A DNA stretch of 64,000 nt from Isoptericola croceus (GTDB lineage: Bacteria > Actinomycetota > Actinomycetes > Actinomycetales > Cellulomonadaceae), in contig NZ_JARLLG010000005.1 in NCBI RefSeq assembly GCF_029382255.1, positions 1 through 64,000 of the forward strand. Reading direction: 5' to 3'. Made by a program: the position numbers and the translations under genes. How positions within the stretch are numbered: the stretch's first letter is position 1; each line of letters starts with the position of its first letter. Positions 41,331 to 51,092 of the stretch are shown piece after piece. The notes below the pieces were generated by a model, which was not told the DNA's origin, searched no databases, and saw only the letters and a program-made list of their open reading frames with translations.

Positions 41331-42791
41331 CTACAGCTTCACCACCGGGGTGACTCCGGTCACCGTGCGCTCGTCCTCCCAGCACTCGATGCCCTTGACG
41401 CCGGGCAGCCGATCACGTGTGAACACCGGGTCGAGGCCGGCGCTGCGCTGCTCGGTGAAGTCCGCCAGGAGCTTCCACACGAGGCCGGAGAGCAGGGCGA
41501 TGGCCACGAGGTTGATCAGCGCCATGACGCCCATGATCCCGTCGGCCGTGTTCCAGACCAGGTCCGAGGAGGCCACCGAGCCGCCGAGGATCGCCAGCAC
41601 CACGAGGGTGCGGTACCCCTGCAGCACACCGCGCGAGCTGGTGATGAACTCGATGTTGGACTCGCCGTAGTAGTAGTTGCCGAGGATCGAGCTGAACGCG
41701 AGCAGGAAGATGATCACGGTCAGCAACCCGTTCGCCCACGACCCCAGGCTCGCCACGAGCGCCTCCTGGGTCAGGGTGATCCCCGGGGCGGCGTTCGCCA
41801 GGTCCGGACCGGTTACCAGGATGATGAACGCGGTCACCGAGCACACGACGAACGTGTCGAAGTAGACGCCCAGCGACTGCACCAGCCCTTGCTTGACGGG
41901 GTGGGTGACAGCGGCCGCGGCGCCGGCGTTCGGGGCGGACCCGAGGCCTGCCTCGTTGGAGAACATGCCGCGCTTGACGCCCTGCATGATGACGGTGCCG
42001 AGCGTCGCGCCGAGGACCTCGTTGAACCCGAACGCGTCGCTGAAGATCGTCGAGACCACCTCGGGGACACGTTCGGCGTTCATCGCGACGACCACCAGCC
42101 CGGTCAGCAGGTAGACCAGCGCCATCGTCGGCACCACCGCCTGCGTGACGTGCGCGATGCGGCGGACCCCACCGAAGATCACCAGGCCCGTCAGCACGGC
42201 GAGGACGATGCCGACACCCCAGGCGAGCGCCCCTGCCCCGTCCTGGACGCCGGCGGTCGAGGCGACCGTGGCGGTGATCGTGTTGGCCTGCAGGGACGAG
42301 AAGGCGAACGGGAAGCAGAGGATCAGGACGACAGCGAACACGAGCCCCATCCACCGGGCCTTCAGGCCGCGTTGCATGTAGTAGGCAGGGCCTCCACGGA
42401 AGCCGTCGGCGTCCCGCGTCTTGAAGAGCTGTCCCAGCGTCGACTCGACGAAGGCCGACGCCCCGCCGACGAAGGCCATCAACCACATCCAGAACACGGC
42501 GCCTGGCCCTCCGACGGCGATCGCCGTCCCGACGCCGGCGATGTTGCCGACACCCACGCGCGAGGCTGCCGAGATGGTGAACGCACCGAACGCGGAGACC
42601 GACTGCGCCCGTCCGTCCGCCCCCTTCGGAGCAGGGTCCGTCAGGGTCCGGAACATCTCGGGGAGCAGTCGGAGCTGCACCACCCCGCTGCGCAGCGTGA
42701 AGTAGACACCGAGCACTGCCACCACGGGCAGGACGATCCAGGTCCACAGGCTGTCTCCGGCCGCGAGGATCAACGAGTTGAGCGCATCCAT
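41331..42791 (-). CDS. Sodium:alanine (AGCS family) symporter
   Basis: A 486-aa amino acid importer using sodium. The AGCS signature is clear: GPGAVFWMWLMAFVGGASAF, FRGGPAYYMQRGLKARWMGL, MFSNEAGLGSAPNAGAAAAV and ILGNYYYGESNIEF. About 11 membrane helices; the N-terminus MDALNSLILAAGDSLWTW and YFTLRSGVVQLRLLPEMFR are typical. The ATG at 42791 has CATGCT 6 nt upstream, so leaderless; a GTG two codons earlier is less likely. It probably moves alanine or glycine; the exact substrate cannot be read. Confidence 0.9.
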   Translation of the reverse strand: MDALNSLILAAGDSLWTWIVLPVVAVLGVYFTLRSGVVQLRLLPEMFRTLTDPAPKGADGRAQSVSAFGAFTISAASRVGVGNIAGVGTAIAVGGPGAVFWMWLMAFVGGASAFVESTLGQLFKTRDADGFRGGPAYYMQRGLKARWMGLVFAVVLILCFPFAFSSLQANTITATVASTAGVQDGAGALAWGVGIVLAVLTGLVIFGGVRRIAHVTQAVVPTMALVYLLTGLVVVAMNAERVPEVVSTIFSDAFGFNEVLGATLGTVIMQGVKRGMFSNEAGLGSAPNAGAAAAVTHPVKQGLVQSLGVYFDTFVVCSVTAFIILVTGPDLANAAPGITLTQEALVASLGSWANGLLTVIIFLLAFSSILGNYYYGESNIEFITSSRGVLQGYRTLVVLAILGGSVASSDLVWNTADGIMGVMALINLVAIALLSGLVWKLLADFTEQRSAGLDPVFTRDRLPGVKGIECWEDERTVTGVTPVVKL

Positions 42792-43046
42792 CCGCACAGC
42801 ATGGTGTCCCGCCGCCCGAGATGCCAGGTGGGAGCGGGTAGTTCAGGAAGATCTGATCTCGGACCACGCCCGTCCGCGCAGGTCGCGACCAGGGCGAAGG
42901 TGTGTTGAGGTCGTATGCACCGACCGACAAGCGGGTCGGCCGAGCGACCGATCTGCCCCGACTCGTCCTTCGCCATGCACCTTGAGGCGACCTGTGAAAT
43001 GTTCGAAGTACGGCAAGACCTGTCGTGACCGACAAAGGAGGTCAAC
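42792..43046. other. Intergenic region between the AGCS symporter and the 49-aa gene
   Basis: Holds the CATGCT -10 element of the symporter gene (42803-42798) and, at its right end, AAAGGAGG of the small gene. I see no other convincing frame or RNA fold in the middle part. Confidence 0.4.
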
Positions 43047-43196
43047 ATGCCACTCTGGCTGATTCTGATCCTGATCGGCGTCGTGCTGGTCGTCCTCGGC
43101 ATTGCGACCGAGATCGGTATGTTCCTGCTGTGGATCGGCGTCGTCGTCCTGGTGATCAGCCTGGTCCTGGCGCTTGTGAACCGATCCAAGACCTGA
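43047..43196 (+). CDS. 49-aa two-helix membrane protein
   Basis: A tiny, strongly hydrophobic protein: helix 1 PLWLILILIGVVLVVLGIAT, a short turn (EIGM) and helix 2 FLLWIGVVVLVISLVLALVN, ending in basic RSKT. AAAGGAGG (43034-43041), a full anti-Shine-Dalgarno match, sits 6 nt before the ATG. A terminator follows at 43235. The strong ribosome site and own terminator show a real gene of a single-gene unit. Similar small DUF6131-like proteins occur in actinobacteria; the function is unknown. Confidence 0.85.
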   Translation: MPLWLILILIGVVLVVLGIATEIGMFLLWIGVVVLVISLVLALVNRSKT

Positions 43197-43234
43197 CCCT
43201 CACCTCGACCCGCTGCCATCCAAGCTAGCGGGAG

Positions 43235-43272
43235 CAGAACGGGGGCCGTCCTGATGGGCGGCCCCCGTTCTC
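43235..43272. terminator. Bidirectional terminator between the small membrane protein and glyS
   Basis: The core stem is gaacgggggccg (43237-43248) with its complement at 43259-43270, and two outer base pairs extend it. A 10-nt loop separates the arms. It lies between convergent genes and can serve both. Confidence 0.85.
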
Positions 43273-43291
43273 GTGCTCGGCGGGTGCTGCG

Positions 43292-44680
<1,389 letters not shown>

Positions 44681-44699
44681 GGATCACTCCTGAGGTCGA

Positions 44700-44722
44700 C
44701 CCCGCAGGTGGCTCCTGCGGGG
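44700..44722 (-). terminator. Hairpin after the glycosyltransferase operon
   Basis: A 9-bp perfect stem (ccccgcagg / cctgcgggg) with a 5-nt loop lies 56 nt after the glycosyltransferase stop codon and 20 nt before the glyS start, in the direction of both. It may end the upstream operon or form a 5' hairpin of glyS. Confidence 0.6.
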
Positions 44723-44778
44723 CGGGTGTGCACGGTAGGACGGCGCCGGGGAACAGACGGCGGCGCCGGTCGCCCAGC

Positions 44779-46254
44779 CTACCGGGCTGCTCGGTCCCGG
44801 CCGGCTCGGGTGGCCCCGCCGTCGAAGCCGGTGCGGGTCATCACACCCCAGACCTGCTTCTTGCCGCGCAGGCTGGCCCACCAACCTTCCAGGCGCCACC
44901 ACACCGTGAGCTGGCGGTAGCCGATGTTCTCCAGCACCGAGGCTGCCATGATCAGTGGGAGGTCGCGCCACCGCTCGTGGCGGTGGAAACCCCACTCCTC
45001 GACGGCCAGCGCACAGAGGGTGACGAAGGCGGCGTAGCCGTACGCCAGCAGCAGGAACAGCAGCGCGAACTCGACGTCGATGACGCCCAGAGCGAGACCC
45101 GCGGCCAGCATGATCAGGCCGAGCGCCTCCAGGAGCGGGGCGAAGAGCTCGAACACCCAGTAGTACGGCAGAGCGAGGAACCCGACTCGCCCGTACCGGG
45201 GCCGCAAGAGCATGCCCCGGTAGGCCGACAGCGTCTCCCACAGCCCGCGGTGCCAGCGCCGCCGCTGCCGCCGCAGCACCGCGAGGGACTCGGGGACCTC
45301 GGTCCAGGCCACCGGTTCGGCGACGAACCCGAGCCGGTAGTCCCGGCCCTGGTCCCGCAAGTGCCGGTGGAGCCGCAGAACCAGCTCGAAGTCCTCGCCG
45401 ATGCTGCTGTTGTTCAGCCCGCCCACCTCGACGACCAGGTCGCGGCGGAACAGCCCGAAGGCTCCGCTGATCAGGATCAGGCAGCCCAACCGGGACCAGC
45501 CGGCCCGGCCGAGGAGGAAAGCGCGGAAGTACTCGACCACCTGGATGCGCGGCAGCCACCGGCGAGACAGCTGCACCCGGACGACGCGGCCGTCCACGAT
45601 GCGACTGCCGTTGGCAGCGCGTACGGAACCCCCGCTGGCGACCATGCGGATGGGGTCGTCGCTGAAGGGTCGGGCGACCCGCAGCAGGGCGTCCGGCTCG
45701 AGCACCGAGTCGGCGTCGATGATGGCCACCAGGGTCTCGGTGGCGGCGTTGATCCCGGTGTTGACCGCCTCGGTCTTGCCGGAGTTGTCCTTGCTGACCA
45801 CCACCAGCCGGGTGCGCCCGTCCCGAGGGACGAGGACCTGCCGCACGACTGCCTCGACCGGGACGTCCTGCGGCACCGCCCGCGGGACGGGCACCAGGTC
45901 AAAGGCATCGACCAGGCACTGCAGCGTCTGATCGGTACTGCCGTCGTCGACGACGACCACCTCGTGACGGGGATAGCGCAGAGTGAGCAGCGCCTTGACC
46001 GCCTGCACCACCCCGGCCTGCTCGTTGTGGGCCGGCACGATCACCGACACCCCGGGGATCAGCTCCCCGACGTGGCTCGCCACCTCGGCGGAGTCGCGGT
46101 GCTGCTGCATGCGCAGCTCGAGGGCGGCCAAGACGATGATGAGCAGGGAGAACGTGTTGACGACGGTGAAGTACACCAGCACCGGCGCTGCGCCGAGCGC
46201 GAGCAGCCATTCCAACCCGCCACGGACCACCACCAGCACCTCGGCCGCGCTCAC
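44779..46254 (-). CDS. Membrane glycosyltransferase family 2 (processive type)
   Basis: A 491-aa polysaccharide-synthase-like enzyme. An N-terminal helix (LGAAPVLVYFTVVNTFSLLI) is followed by the GT-A domain with VVVVDDGSTDQT, AIIDADSVLEPDAL (DxD), SIGEDFELVLRLH (GED) and RRQRRRWHRGLWE (QRxRW), the set found in processive synthases such as PgaC/hyaluronan or cellulose synthases. C-terminal helices (EALGLIMLAAGLALGV; FALLFLLLAYGYAAFVTLCA) form the export channel. GTG start, overlapping the HEAT gene stop codon (GTGA). It is the third gene of a REC-HEAT-GT2 operon; the sugar is unknown. Confidence 0.88.
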   Translation of the reverse strand: MSAAEVLVVVRGGLEWLLALGAAPVLVYFTVVNTFSLLIIVLAALELRMQQHRDSAEVASHVGELIPGVSVIVPAHNEQAGVVQAVKALLTLRYPRHEVVVVDDGSTDQTLQCLVDAFDLVPVPRAVPQDVPVEAVVRQVLVPRDGRTRLVVVSKDNSGKTEAVNTGINAATETLVAIIDADSVLEPDALLRVARPFSDDPIRMVASGGSVRAANGSRIVDGRVVRVQLSRRWLPRIQVVEYFRAFLLGRAGWSRLGCLILISGAFGLFRRDLVVEVGGLNNSSIGEDFELVLRLHRHLRDQGRDYRLGFVAEPVAWTEVPESLAVLRRQRRRWHRGLWETLSAYRGMLLRPRYGRVGFLALPYYWVFELFAPLLEALGLIMLAAGLALGVIDVEFALLFLLLAYGYAAFVTLCALAVEEWGFHRHERWRDLPLIMAASVLENIGYRQLTVWWRLEGWWASLRGKKQVWGVMTRTGFDGGATRAGRDRAAR

Positions 46255-47330
46255 TCGGTCACCGCTCCCCGCAGCCCCGCCACGAGCAGGGCCGACGCCA
46301 CGGGCCGCCCCCGGCGCGGATCAGTGGCTTCGGTGCCGGCCATGTCGGACAACGTGGACCCTGCGCCGGGGTCGATCTGGAGCAGCGCCGCTGCTGCCAG
46401 CTCAGCCAGCCAGGGGTCCGGGTCGTGCAGCAACATCGCAAGAGCTGGCAGCGCCTCGGGATCGCCCAGGTCACCGAGCGCGGCTACGCACACGCGCCGT
46501 AACGAGAGTGGCACGCCCTGCCGCGTGTGCCGACCCAGGACTTCCGCGTCCTCGGCGCCACCGACGGCCCCCAGGGCCGCCGCGCAGGTCTGACGGACGG
46601 TGAGGTCGGCGTCGTCTCTGAGCAGGGCACGCAGCTGCGGGCGGCAGCGGGTGAACGCACCGACGCCGCTGACGTGAGCGGCGACGTCGCGGGTCCGCGG
46701 CTGCGGGTCGGCCAGACCGTCCAGCAGCGCGCCGGCGACCCCCGTACCCATGGCCAGCAGCGCCTCGGCGGCGACACAAGCGGGGATCCCGGCGTCGGTG
46801 GCACCGACCGCCCGCAGCAGCGGAGGCGCCGCGACAGGGTTGCCGATCAGCCCCAGGGCATGGGCTGCGGCTGCACGGACCTCCACGGTGCTGTCGCCGA
46901 GCGCATGGATGAGCTGCGGCACCGCCGGGTCCTGCTGGCACAGTCCGAGCACGTGGGCGGCCCGCGCACGGCGTACCGCTAGCAGGCTGGACAGCCGGCG
47001 AGCGGCCTCGCTCACCTCGCCGCGGATCGTCAGCAGGTGGATCAGCTCGTCAGCGGGCGTGCCCCGGACCTTGCCCAGCATCTCCACCGCCGAGCCCATG
47101 ACCTCGCCGGCGGCGGGGCCGTGGGTGCGGGCCAGCCGCCGCGCGCCCGCGCCGTCGTGGTCCTCCCCCGCACCTACCACGAGAAGGTCGCGCCGGTAGG
47201 GGGCCATCAGTGCCACCTGGCGCCGCGCACGCAGCAGCCGCCGGACCCTGAGCAGCACTATCAAGAGCATCATCCCCAGGCACAGCCAGCCCGTGGTGGC
47301 GATGGCGATGTCCAGCGACTGCGGTCTCAT
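46251..47330 (-). CDS. Membrane-anchored HEAT-repeat protein
   Basis: A 359-aa protein with one N-terminal helix (ATTGWLCLGMMLLIVLLRV) followed by ~8 HEAT-type helical repeats (AAHALGLIGNPVAAPPLLRA; GALLDGLADPQPRTRDVAAH; AAALGAVGGAEDAEVLGRHT; VAALGDLGDPEALPALAMLL). HEAT scaffolds bind other proteins. Overlaps with the response regulator before it (ATGA) and the glycosyltransferase after it (GTGA) argue that it bridges the two at the membrane. Its N-terminal helix and basic turn (RVRRLLRARRQ) place the repeats in the cytoplasm. Confidence 0.82.
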   Translation of the reverse strand: MRPQSLDIAIATTGWLCLGMMLLIVLLRVRRLLRARRQVALMAPYRRDLLVVGAGEDHDGAGARRLARTHGPAAGEVMGSAVEMLGKVRGTPADELIHLLTIRGEVSEAARRLSSLLAVRRARAAHVLGLCQQDPAVPQLIHALGDSTVEVRAAAAHALGLIGNPVAAPPLLRAVGATDAGIPACVAAEALLAMGTGVAGALLDGLADPQPRTRDVAAHVSGVGAFTRCRPQLRALLRDDADLTVRQTCAAALGAVGGAEDAEVLGRHTRQGVPLSLRRVCVAALGDLGDPEALPALAMLLHDPDPWLAELAAAALLQIDPGAGSTLSDMAGTEATDPRRGRPVASALLVAGLRGAVTE

Positions 47331-47710
47331 CGCGTGCGGGCCAGCAACCCGTTGACACGGTGCAACAGCTCGCGGGGGCTGAAGGGCTTGATCACGTAGT
47401 CGGTCGCGCCGATGGCGAACCCGAGGTCGATGTCGGCGTCCTGCGACCGTGAGCTCAGCAGCAGGACCGGCACCTCCGGGGCGCCGCTTCCGCGGATCTT
47501 ACGGAGCACGTCGATGCCCGACAGGCCGGGCATCATGACGTCGAGCACAACCATCCGGGGCAGGTCCGCCTGGAACGCCTCCCACGCGGACATCCCGTCG
47601 TCCACCGCCTGCACCGCGTATCCGGCCTGGCCCAGCTTGAACGCGACAAGGTCGCGGATGTCCTCGTCGTCGTCCGCGAGCAGCACCCGCGCCCCGCCCC
47701 CCAGAGTCAT
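47327..47710 (-). CDS. Single-domain response regulator (REC)
   Basis: A 127-aa receiver domain with no output domain. The phosphorylation set is complete: ADDDEDIRD (acidic pair), VVLDVMMPGLSG (phospho-Asp in LD), LLLSSRS (Ser/Thr switch region) and YVIKPFSPREL (Lys). It should act by protein-protein contact. No histidine kinase lies in the window. It is the first gene of the REC-HEAT-GT2 operon, so phosphorylation could control polysaccharide synthesis through the HEAT scaffold; this is inference. Confidence 0.9.
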   Translation of the reverse strand: MTLGGGARVLLADDDEDIRDLVAFKLGQAGYAVQAVDDGMSAWEAFQADLPRMVVLDVMMPGLSGIDVLRKIRGSGAPEVPVLLLSSRSQDADIDLGFAIGATDYVIKPFSPRELLHRVNGLLARTR

Positions 47711-47893
47711 ATCCCATCGGTAGCACCAGGACCGACCCCCCGCAAACGCGTCCGCGCTCTGCGGGGCGAACCCAGCGGTCCACCGGCACGGTGCGAGTGA
47801 GCTCGGACCGGCCGGACCGAGCAGTGATCGCCTTTCCGCATGCGCCAGGCGGTCTCAGCGCAGGTACCGTGACCAACGCCCCACCCGATCGCT

Positions 47894-47931
47894 TTGACTT
47901 CCCTTCCCACCAAGGCTGAGAATCGTTCTCA
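47894..47931 (+). promoter_or_regulatory. Zur box overlapping a leaderless promoter before znuA
   Basis: TGAGAATCGTTCTCA (47917-47931) has perfect TGAGAA/TTCTCA arms and matches the actinobacterial Zur box. TTGACT (47894-47899), an 18-bp spacer and GAGAAT (47918-47923) make the promoter, and the ATG begins 7 nt later. Zur-Zn bound here would cover the -10 element, the start site and the start codon. Confidence 0.82.
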
Positions 47932-48914
47932 TGACTCGCCGTGCCCCGCTCGTGCTCGCCGCCCTACCCCTCGCGCTCGCCCTCGTGGCGTGCTCTGCCG
48001 CGGACGGCGGAACCGGAGACGGCACCGGCGACGACGGCGTGCGGGTGCTCGCCAGCTTCTACCCGCTGCAGTACGTGGCCGAGCAGGTCGGCGGCGACCT
48101 CGTGAGCGTCGACAACCTCACTCCCCCGTCGGCGGAGCCGCACGACCTCGAGCTCGCCCCCGCGCAGGTGCGGGCGGTCGGTGACGCCGACGTCGTCGTG
48201 TTCCAGTCCGGCTTCCAGCCCGCGGTCGACGAGGCCGTGGCGGCCCGCGCCCCGCAGCACGTCGTCGACGCCGCCGAGGTCGTCGCGCTGGAGGCGGAGC
48301 CCGGCTCCGTCGGGCACGCGGGCGAGACCGCCGAGGAGCACGCCGAGCACGCCGACGACGACGCTGCGGACAGCCACGACCACGGAAGCCTCGACCCGCA
48401 CTTCTGGCTCGACCCCACCCTGCTGGTCCCGGTGGCCCACGAGGTCGCCGCGCAGCTCGGTGCGGCCGACCCGGACAACGCCGCGACCTACACGGCGAAC
48501 GCGGAGAACCTGGACGCCACCCTGCAGGACCTCGACACGGAGTACGCGGCCGCGCTGGAGGCCTGCCAGGGCGAGACCCTGGTGACGAGCCACGCCGCCT
48601 TCGGCTACCTGGCCGAGCGGTACGGGTTGTCACAGGTCGGCATCTCCGCCCTCGACCCGGAGGCTGAGCCGTCCCCGGCACGGCTGCGCGAGATCGGCGC
48701 CGTCGTCGTCGACAACGACGTGCGGACGATCTTCACCGAGACCCTCACCAGCCCCAAGGTCGCTGAGACCCTCGCCGGCGACCTCGGTGTCACCACCGCC
48801 GTGCTCGACCCGCTCGAGGGCCTGTCCACCGAGCTCTCCGCCTCCGGGGCGGACTACATTTCCATCATGGACGACAACCTCGCCGCCATCACCGAGGGCC
48901 TGGGCTGCGCGTGA
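47931..48914 (+). CDS. znuA: Zinc ABC transporter substrate-binding lipoprotein
   Basis: A 327-aa cluster A-I metal-binding protein that captures zinc outside the membrane. Signal peptide with lipobox LVAC (Cys21). Metal-ligand regions: SAEPHDLELAP, DPHFWLDPTLLV, VTSHAAFGYLAERY and the C-terminal IMDDNL. The metal-collecting loop HAGETAEEHAEHADDDAADS is His/Asp-rich, which marks zinc rather than manganese importers. First gene of znuA-znuC-znuB-zur; each following gene overlaps the one before by 4 nt. Confidence 0.93.
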   Translation: MTRRAPLVLAALPLALALVACSAADGGTGDGTGDDGVRVLASFYPLQYVAEQVGGDLVSVDNLTPPSAEPHDLELAPAQVRAVGDADVVVFQSGFQPAVDEAVAARAPQHVVDAAEVVALEAEPGSVGHAGETAEEHAEHADDDAADSHDHGSLDPHFWLDPTLLVPVAHEVAAQLGAADPDNAATYTANAENLDATLQDLDTEYAAALEACQGETLVTSHAAFGYLAERYGLSQVGISALDPEAEPSPARLREIGAVVVDNDVRTIFTETLTSPKVAETLAGDLGVTTAVLDPLEGLSTELSASGADYISIMDDNLAAITEGLGCA

Positions 48915-49717
48915 GCACTCCCGTCATCGACGCTCGCGGCGTGCACGTCCACCTGGGCGCCAGCCACGTGCTGCGCGGCATCGACCTGCGGGTCGACTCC
49001 GGTGAGGTCGTCGCCCTCCTGGGCGCCAACGGCTCCGGCAAGTCCACCCTCGTGCGCACCGTGGTCGGTGTGCTGAGCCCGTCCCAGGGGCAGATCAGCC
49101 TGCTCGGGAGCCCGCTCGGCAACGGTGTCCCCTGGCATCGCGTCGGATACGTCCCCCAGCGCGTCAGCGCGGCGGCGGGCGTGCCGTCGACCGCGGCGGA
49201 GGTCGTCGCCTCCGGCCTGCTGCACGGCCGTCGCCTCGCCCTGCCCCGTGGCTGGAGGCGTCAGGTCCGCGAGGCGCTCGACCAGGTCGGGCTCGCCGAC
49301 CGCGCCGACGACGCCACCGGCCAGCTCTCGGGCGGTCAGCAGCAGCGCGTCCTCATCGCGCGCGCCCTGGTCCGCCGCCCCGAGGTCCTCGTCCTCGACG
49401 AGCCCGTGGCCGGCGTCGACCGTCCCAGCCAGGAGGCCTTCGCCGCGACCATGACCCGGCTGATCGGTGACGGCCTGACGGTGCTGGTCGTCGTCCACGA
49501 GCTCGGCGAGCTCGCGGGTCTCGTCACCCGCGCCGTCGTGCTCCGGCACGGCCGGGTGGTGCACGACGGCGCCCCGCCGCGTCCGCACCCGGACCACGAC
49601 GCCGCAGGGCACCAGCACGTGCACCCGCACACCTCGGAGCTGCCCGTCCACAGCGAGACCGAGTTCGGCCTCACCGACGGACCTTTCGGCGTCGGCGCGA
49701 CGGAGGTGCACCCGTGA
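48911..49717 (+). CDS. znuC: Zinc ABC transporter ATPase
   Basis: A 268-aa ABC ATPase. Walker A GANGSGKST, signature LSGGQQQR, Walker B VLVLDEPVAGVD and the switch His in VVVVHEL are present. The C-terminal tail carries HPDHDAAGHQHVHPH, a His-rich stretch that could bind zinc in the cytoplasm and sense or buffer it. GTG start in a GTGA overlap with znuA. It energises the ZnuB permease. Confidence 0.93.
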   Translation: MSTPVIDARGVHVHLGASHVLRGIDLRVDSGEVVALLGANGSGKSTLVRTVVGVLSPSQGQISLLGSPLGNGVPWHRVGYVPQRVSAAAGVPSTAAEVVASGLLHGRRLALPRGWRRQVREALDQVGLADRADDATGQLSGGQQQRVLIARALVRRPEVLVLDEPVAGVDRPSQEAFAATMTRLIGDGLTVLVVVHELGELAGLVTRAVVLRHGRVVHDGAPPRPHPDHDAAGHQHVHPHTSELPVHSETEFGLTDGPFGVGATEVHP

Positions 49718-50652
49718 GCGAGCTCAGCCACATGTTCGGCGACCCCCTCATGCAACGAGCTCTCGTCGCCGCGCTGCTCGTCGGCGTCAGCGCGCCGGTG
49801 GTCGGCACGTACCTCGTCCAACGGCGGCTTGCGCTGCTGGGTGACGGCATCGGGCACGTCGCCCTGACCGGTGTGGCGCTCGGCTGGCTCGTCGGCGCGG
49901 GCCTGGGGCTGGTGCCCAACGACGTCCTGGCCATCCCCGGCGCGGTGGTCGCCGCCGTCGTCGGCTCCGTCCTCATCGAGGTCGTCCGACGGCGCGGACG
50001 CACCTCCGGCGACCTGGCCCTGGCCATCATGTTCTACGGCGGTATCGCCGGTGGCGTGCTCATCATCGGCATCGCGGGCGGGTCGTCGGGAAACCTCATG
50101 GCGTACCTGTTCGGGTCGATCTCGACCGTCACGTCGACGGACCTCGTCCTGACCGTCGTCCTGTGCGCCCTCATCCTGCTGGTCGGGATCGGGTTGCGCC
50201 CCGCCCTGTTCTCCGTGAGCCACGACGAGGAGTTCGCGGTCTCGTCCGGGCTGCCCGTCTGGGCGCTCAACATGGCCGTCGCGGTGCTCGCCGCGCTCAC
50301 CGTCACCGTCGCGATGCGCGTGGTCGGGCTGCTGCTCGTCTCCGCGCTGATGATCGTGCCGGTGGCGATCGGCCAGCTCGTCACCCACTCGTTCCGCCGC
50401 ACCATGGCGGTCGGCTCGGTGATCGGTGTCGTCGTGTGCGTCGTCGGCCTCAGCGCGACCTACTGGTACCCGGTCTCGCCCGGAGCCCTCATCGTCGTCC
50501 TGGCGATCGCCGTGTACGCGGTCGTGGCAGGCTTGCACCCGCTGCTGGCACGTCGCCAGCCCGCGCGAGACCCGCACCCCGACATCCCCGACGACGTCGA
50601 GGTCGATGTCGCCGCCACCACCACCGGGACCGAAGGAGAGTGCGAGAGATGA
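49714..50652 (+). CDS. znuB: Zinc ABC transporter permease
   Basis: A 312-aa ABC-3 family permease with about eight membrane helices. Family marks: QRALVAALLVGVSAPVVGTY, RRLALLGDGIGHVALTGVAL, RGRTSGDLALAIMFYGGIAG and VGLLLVSALMIVPVAIGQLV. The C-terminal tail is acidic and cytoplasmic. GTGA overlap with znuC and ATGA overlap with zur show tight coupling. Confidence 0.92.
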   Translation: MSELSHMFGDPLMQRALVAALLVGVSAPVVGTYLVQRRLALLGDGIGHVALTGVALGWLVGAGLGLVPNDVLAIPGAVVAAVVGSVLIEVVRRRGRTSGDLALAIMFYGGIAGGVLIIGIAGGSSGNLMAYLFGSISTVTSTDLVLTVVLCALILLVGIGLRPALFSVSHDEEFAVSSGLPVWALNMAVAVLAALTVTVAMRVVGLLLVSALMIVPVAIGQLVTHSFRRTMAVGSVIGVVVCVVGLSATYWYPVSPGALIVVLAIAVYAVVAGLHPLLARRQPARDPHPDIPDDVEVDVAATTTGTEGECER

Positions 50653-51059
50653 ACCAGCAGCTGCGCATGACCAAGCAGCGCGCCGCCGTCGCCGGCGCGC
50701 TGGACGCCACCGACGAGTTCCGCAGCGCCCAGCAGCTGCACGAGCTGCTGCGCGACCGCGGTGACGCCGTCGGCCTGGCCACCGTCTACCGGACCCTGCA
50801 GGCGCTCGCCGCGGGCGGCGAGGTGGACGTGCTGCGCACCGACGACGGCGAGGCCCTGTACCGCCGGTGCGCACGCACCGAGCACCACCACCACCTGGTG
50901 TGCCGGTCCTGCGGACACGCCGTCGAGATCGACGGGCCCACCGTCGAGTCGTGGGCGGTCAGGGTCGGGGCGTCGCAGGGGTTCTCGGACATCGAGCACA
51001 CGATCGAGCTGTGGGGCACCTGCGCGGACTGCCGCGCGGCGGCGGCGCACTCAGGTTAG
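50649..51059 (+). CDS. zur: Zinc uptake regulator (Fur family)
   Basis: A 136-aa metal-sensing repressor. Winged helix (RMTKQRAAVAGALDATDEF; VGLATVYRTLQALAAGGEVD), metal site with TEHHHHLVCRSCGHAVEID and the second Cys pair GTCADCRA (structural Zn). Its place as the last gene of the zinc operon, under a Zur box, shows autoregulation and decides Zur over Fur or PerR. The start ATG overlaps the znuB stop codon. Confidence 0.92.
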   Translation: MNQQLRMTKQRAAVAGALDATDEFRSAQQLHELLRDRGDAVGLATVYRTLQALAAGGEVDVLRTDDGEALYRRCARTEHHHHLVCRSCGHAVEIDGPTVESWAVRVGASQGFSDIEHTIELWGTCADCRAAAAHSG

Positions 51060-51074
51060 GCCAGGCATACCTCA
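51056..51074 (+). promoter_or_regulatory. Iron box (IdeR/DtxR type) before the DedA gene
   Basis: TTAGGCCAGGCATACCTCA keeps the TTAGG...ACCTcA arms of the 19-bp DtxR/IdeR consensus. It overlaps the zur stop codon. CATGAT (51081-51086) is the -10 element, and the ATG follows 6 nt later, so the box covers the -35 region and spacer. Confidence 0.72.
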
Positions 51075-51092
51075 GCAAGGCATGATGGGGGC

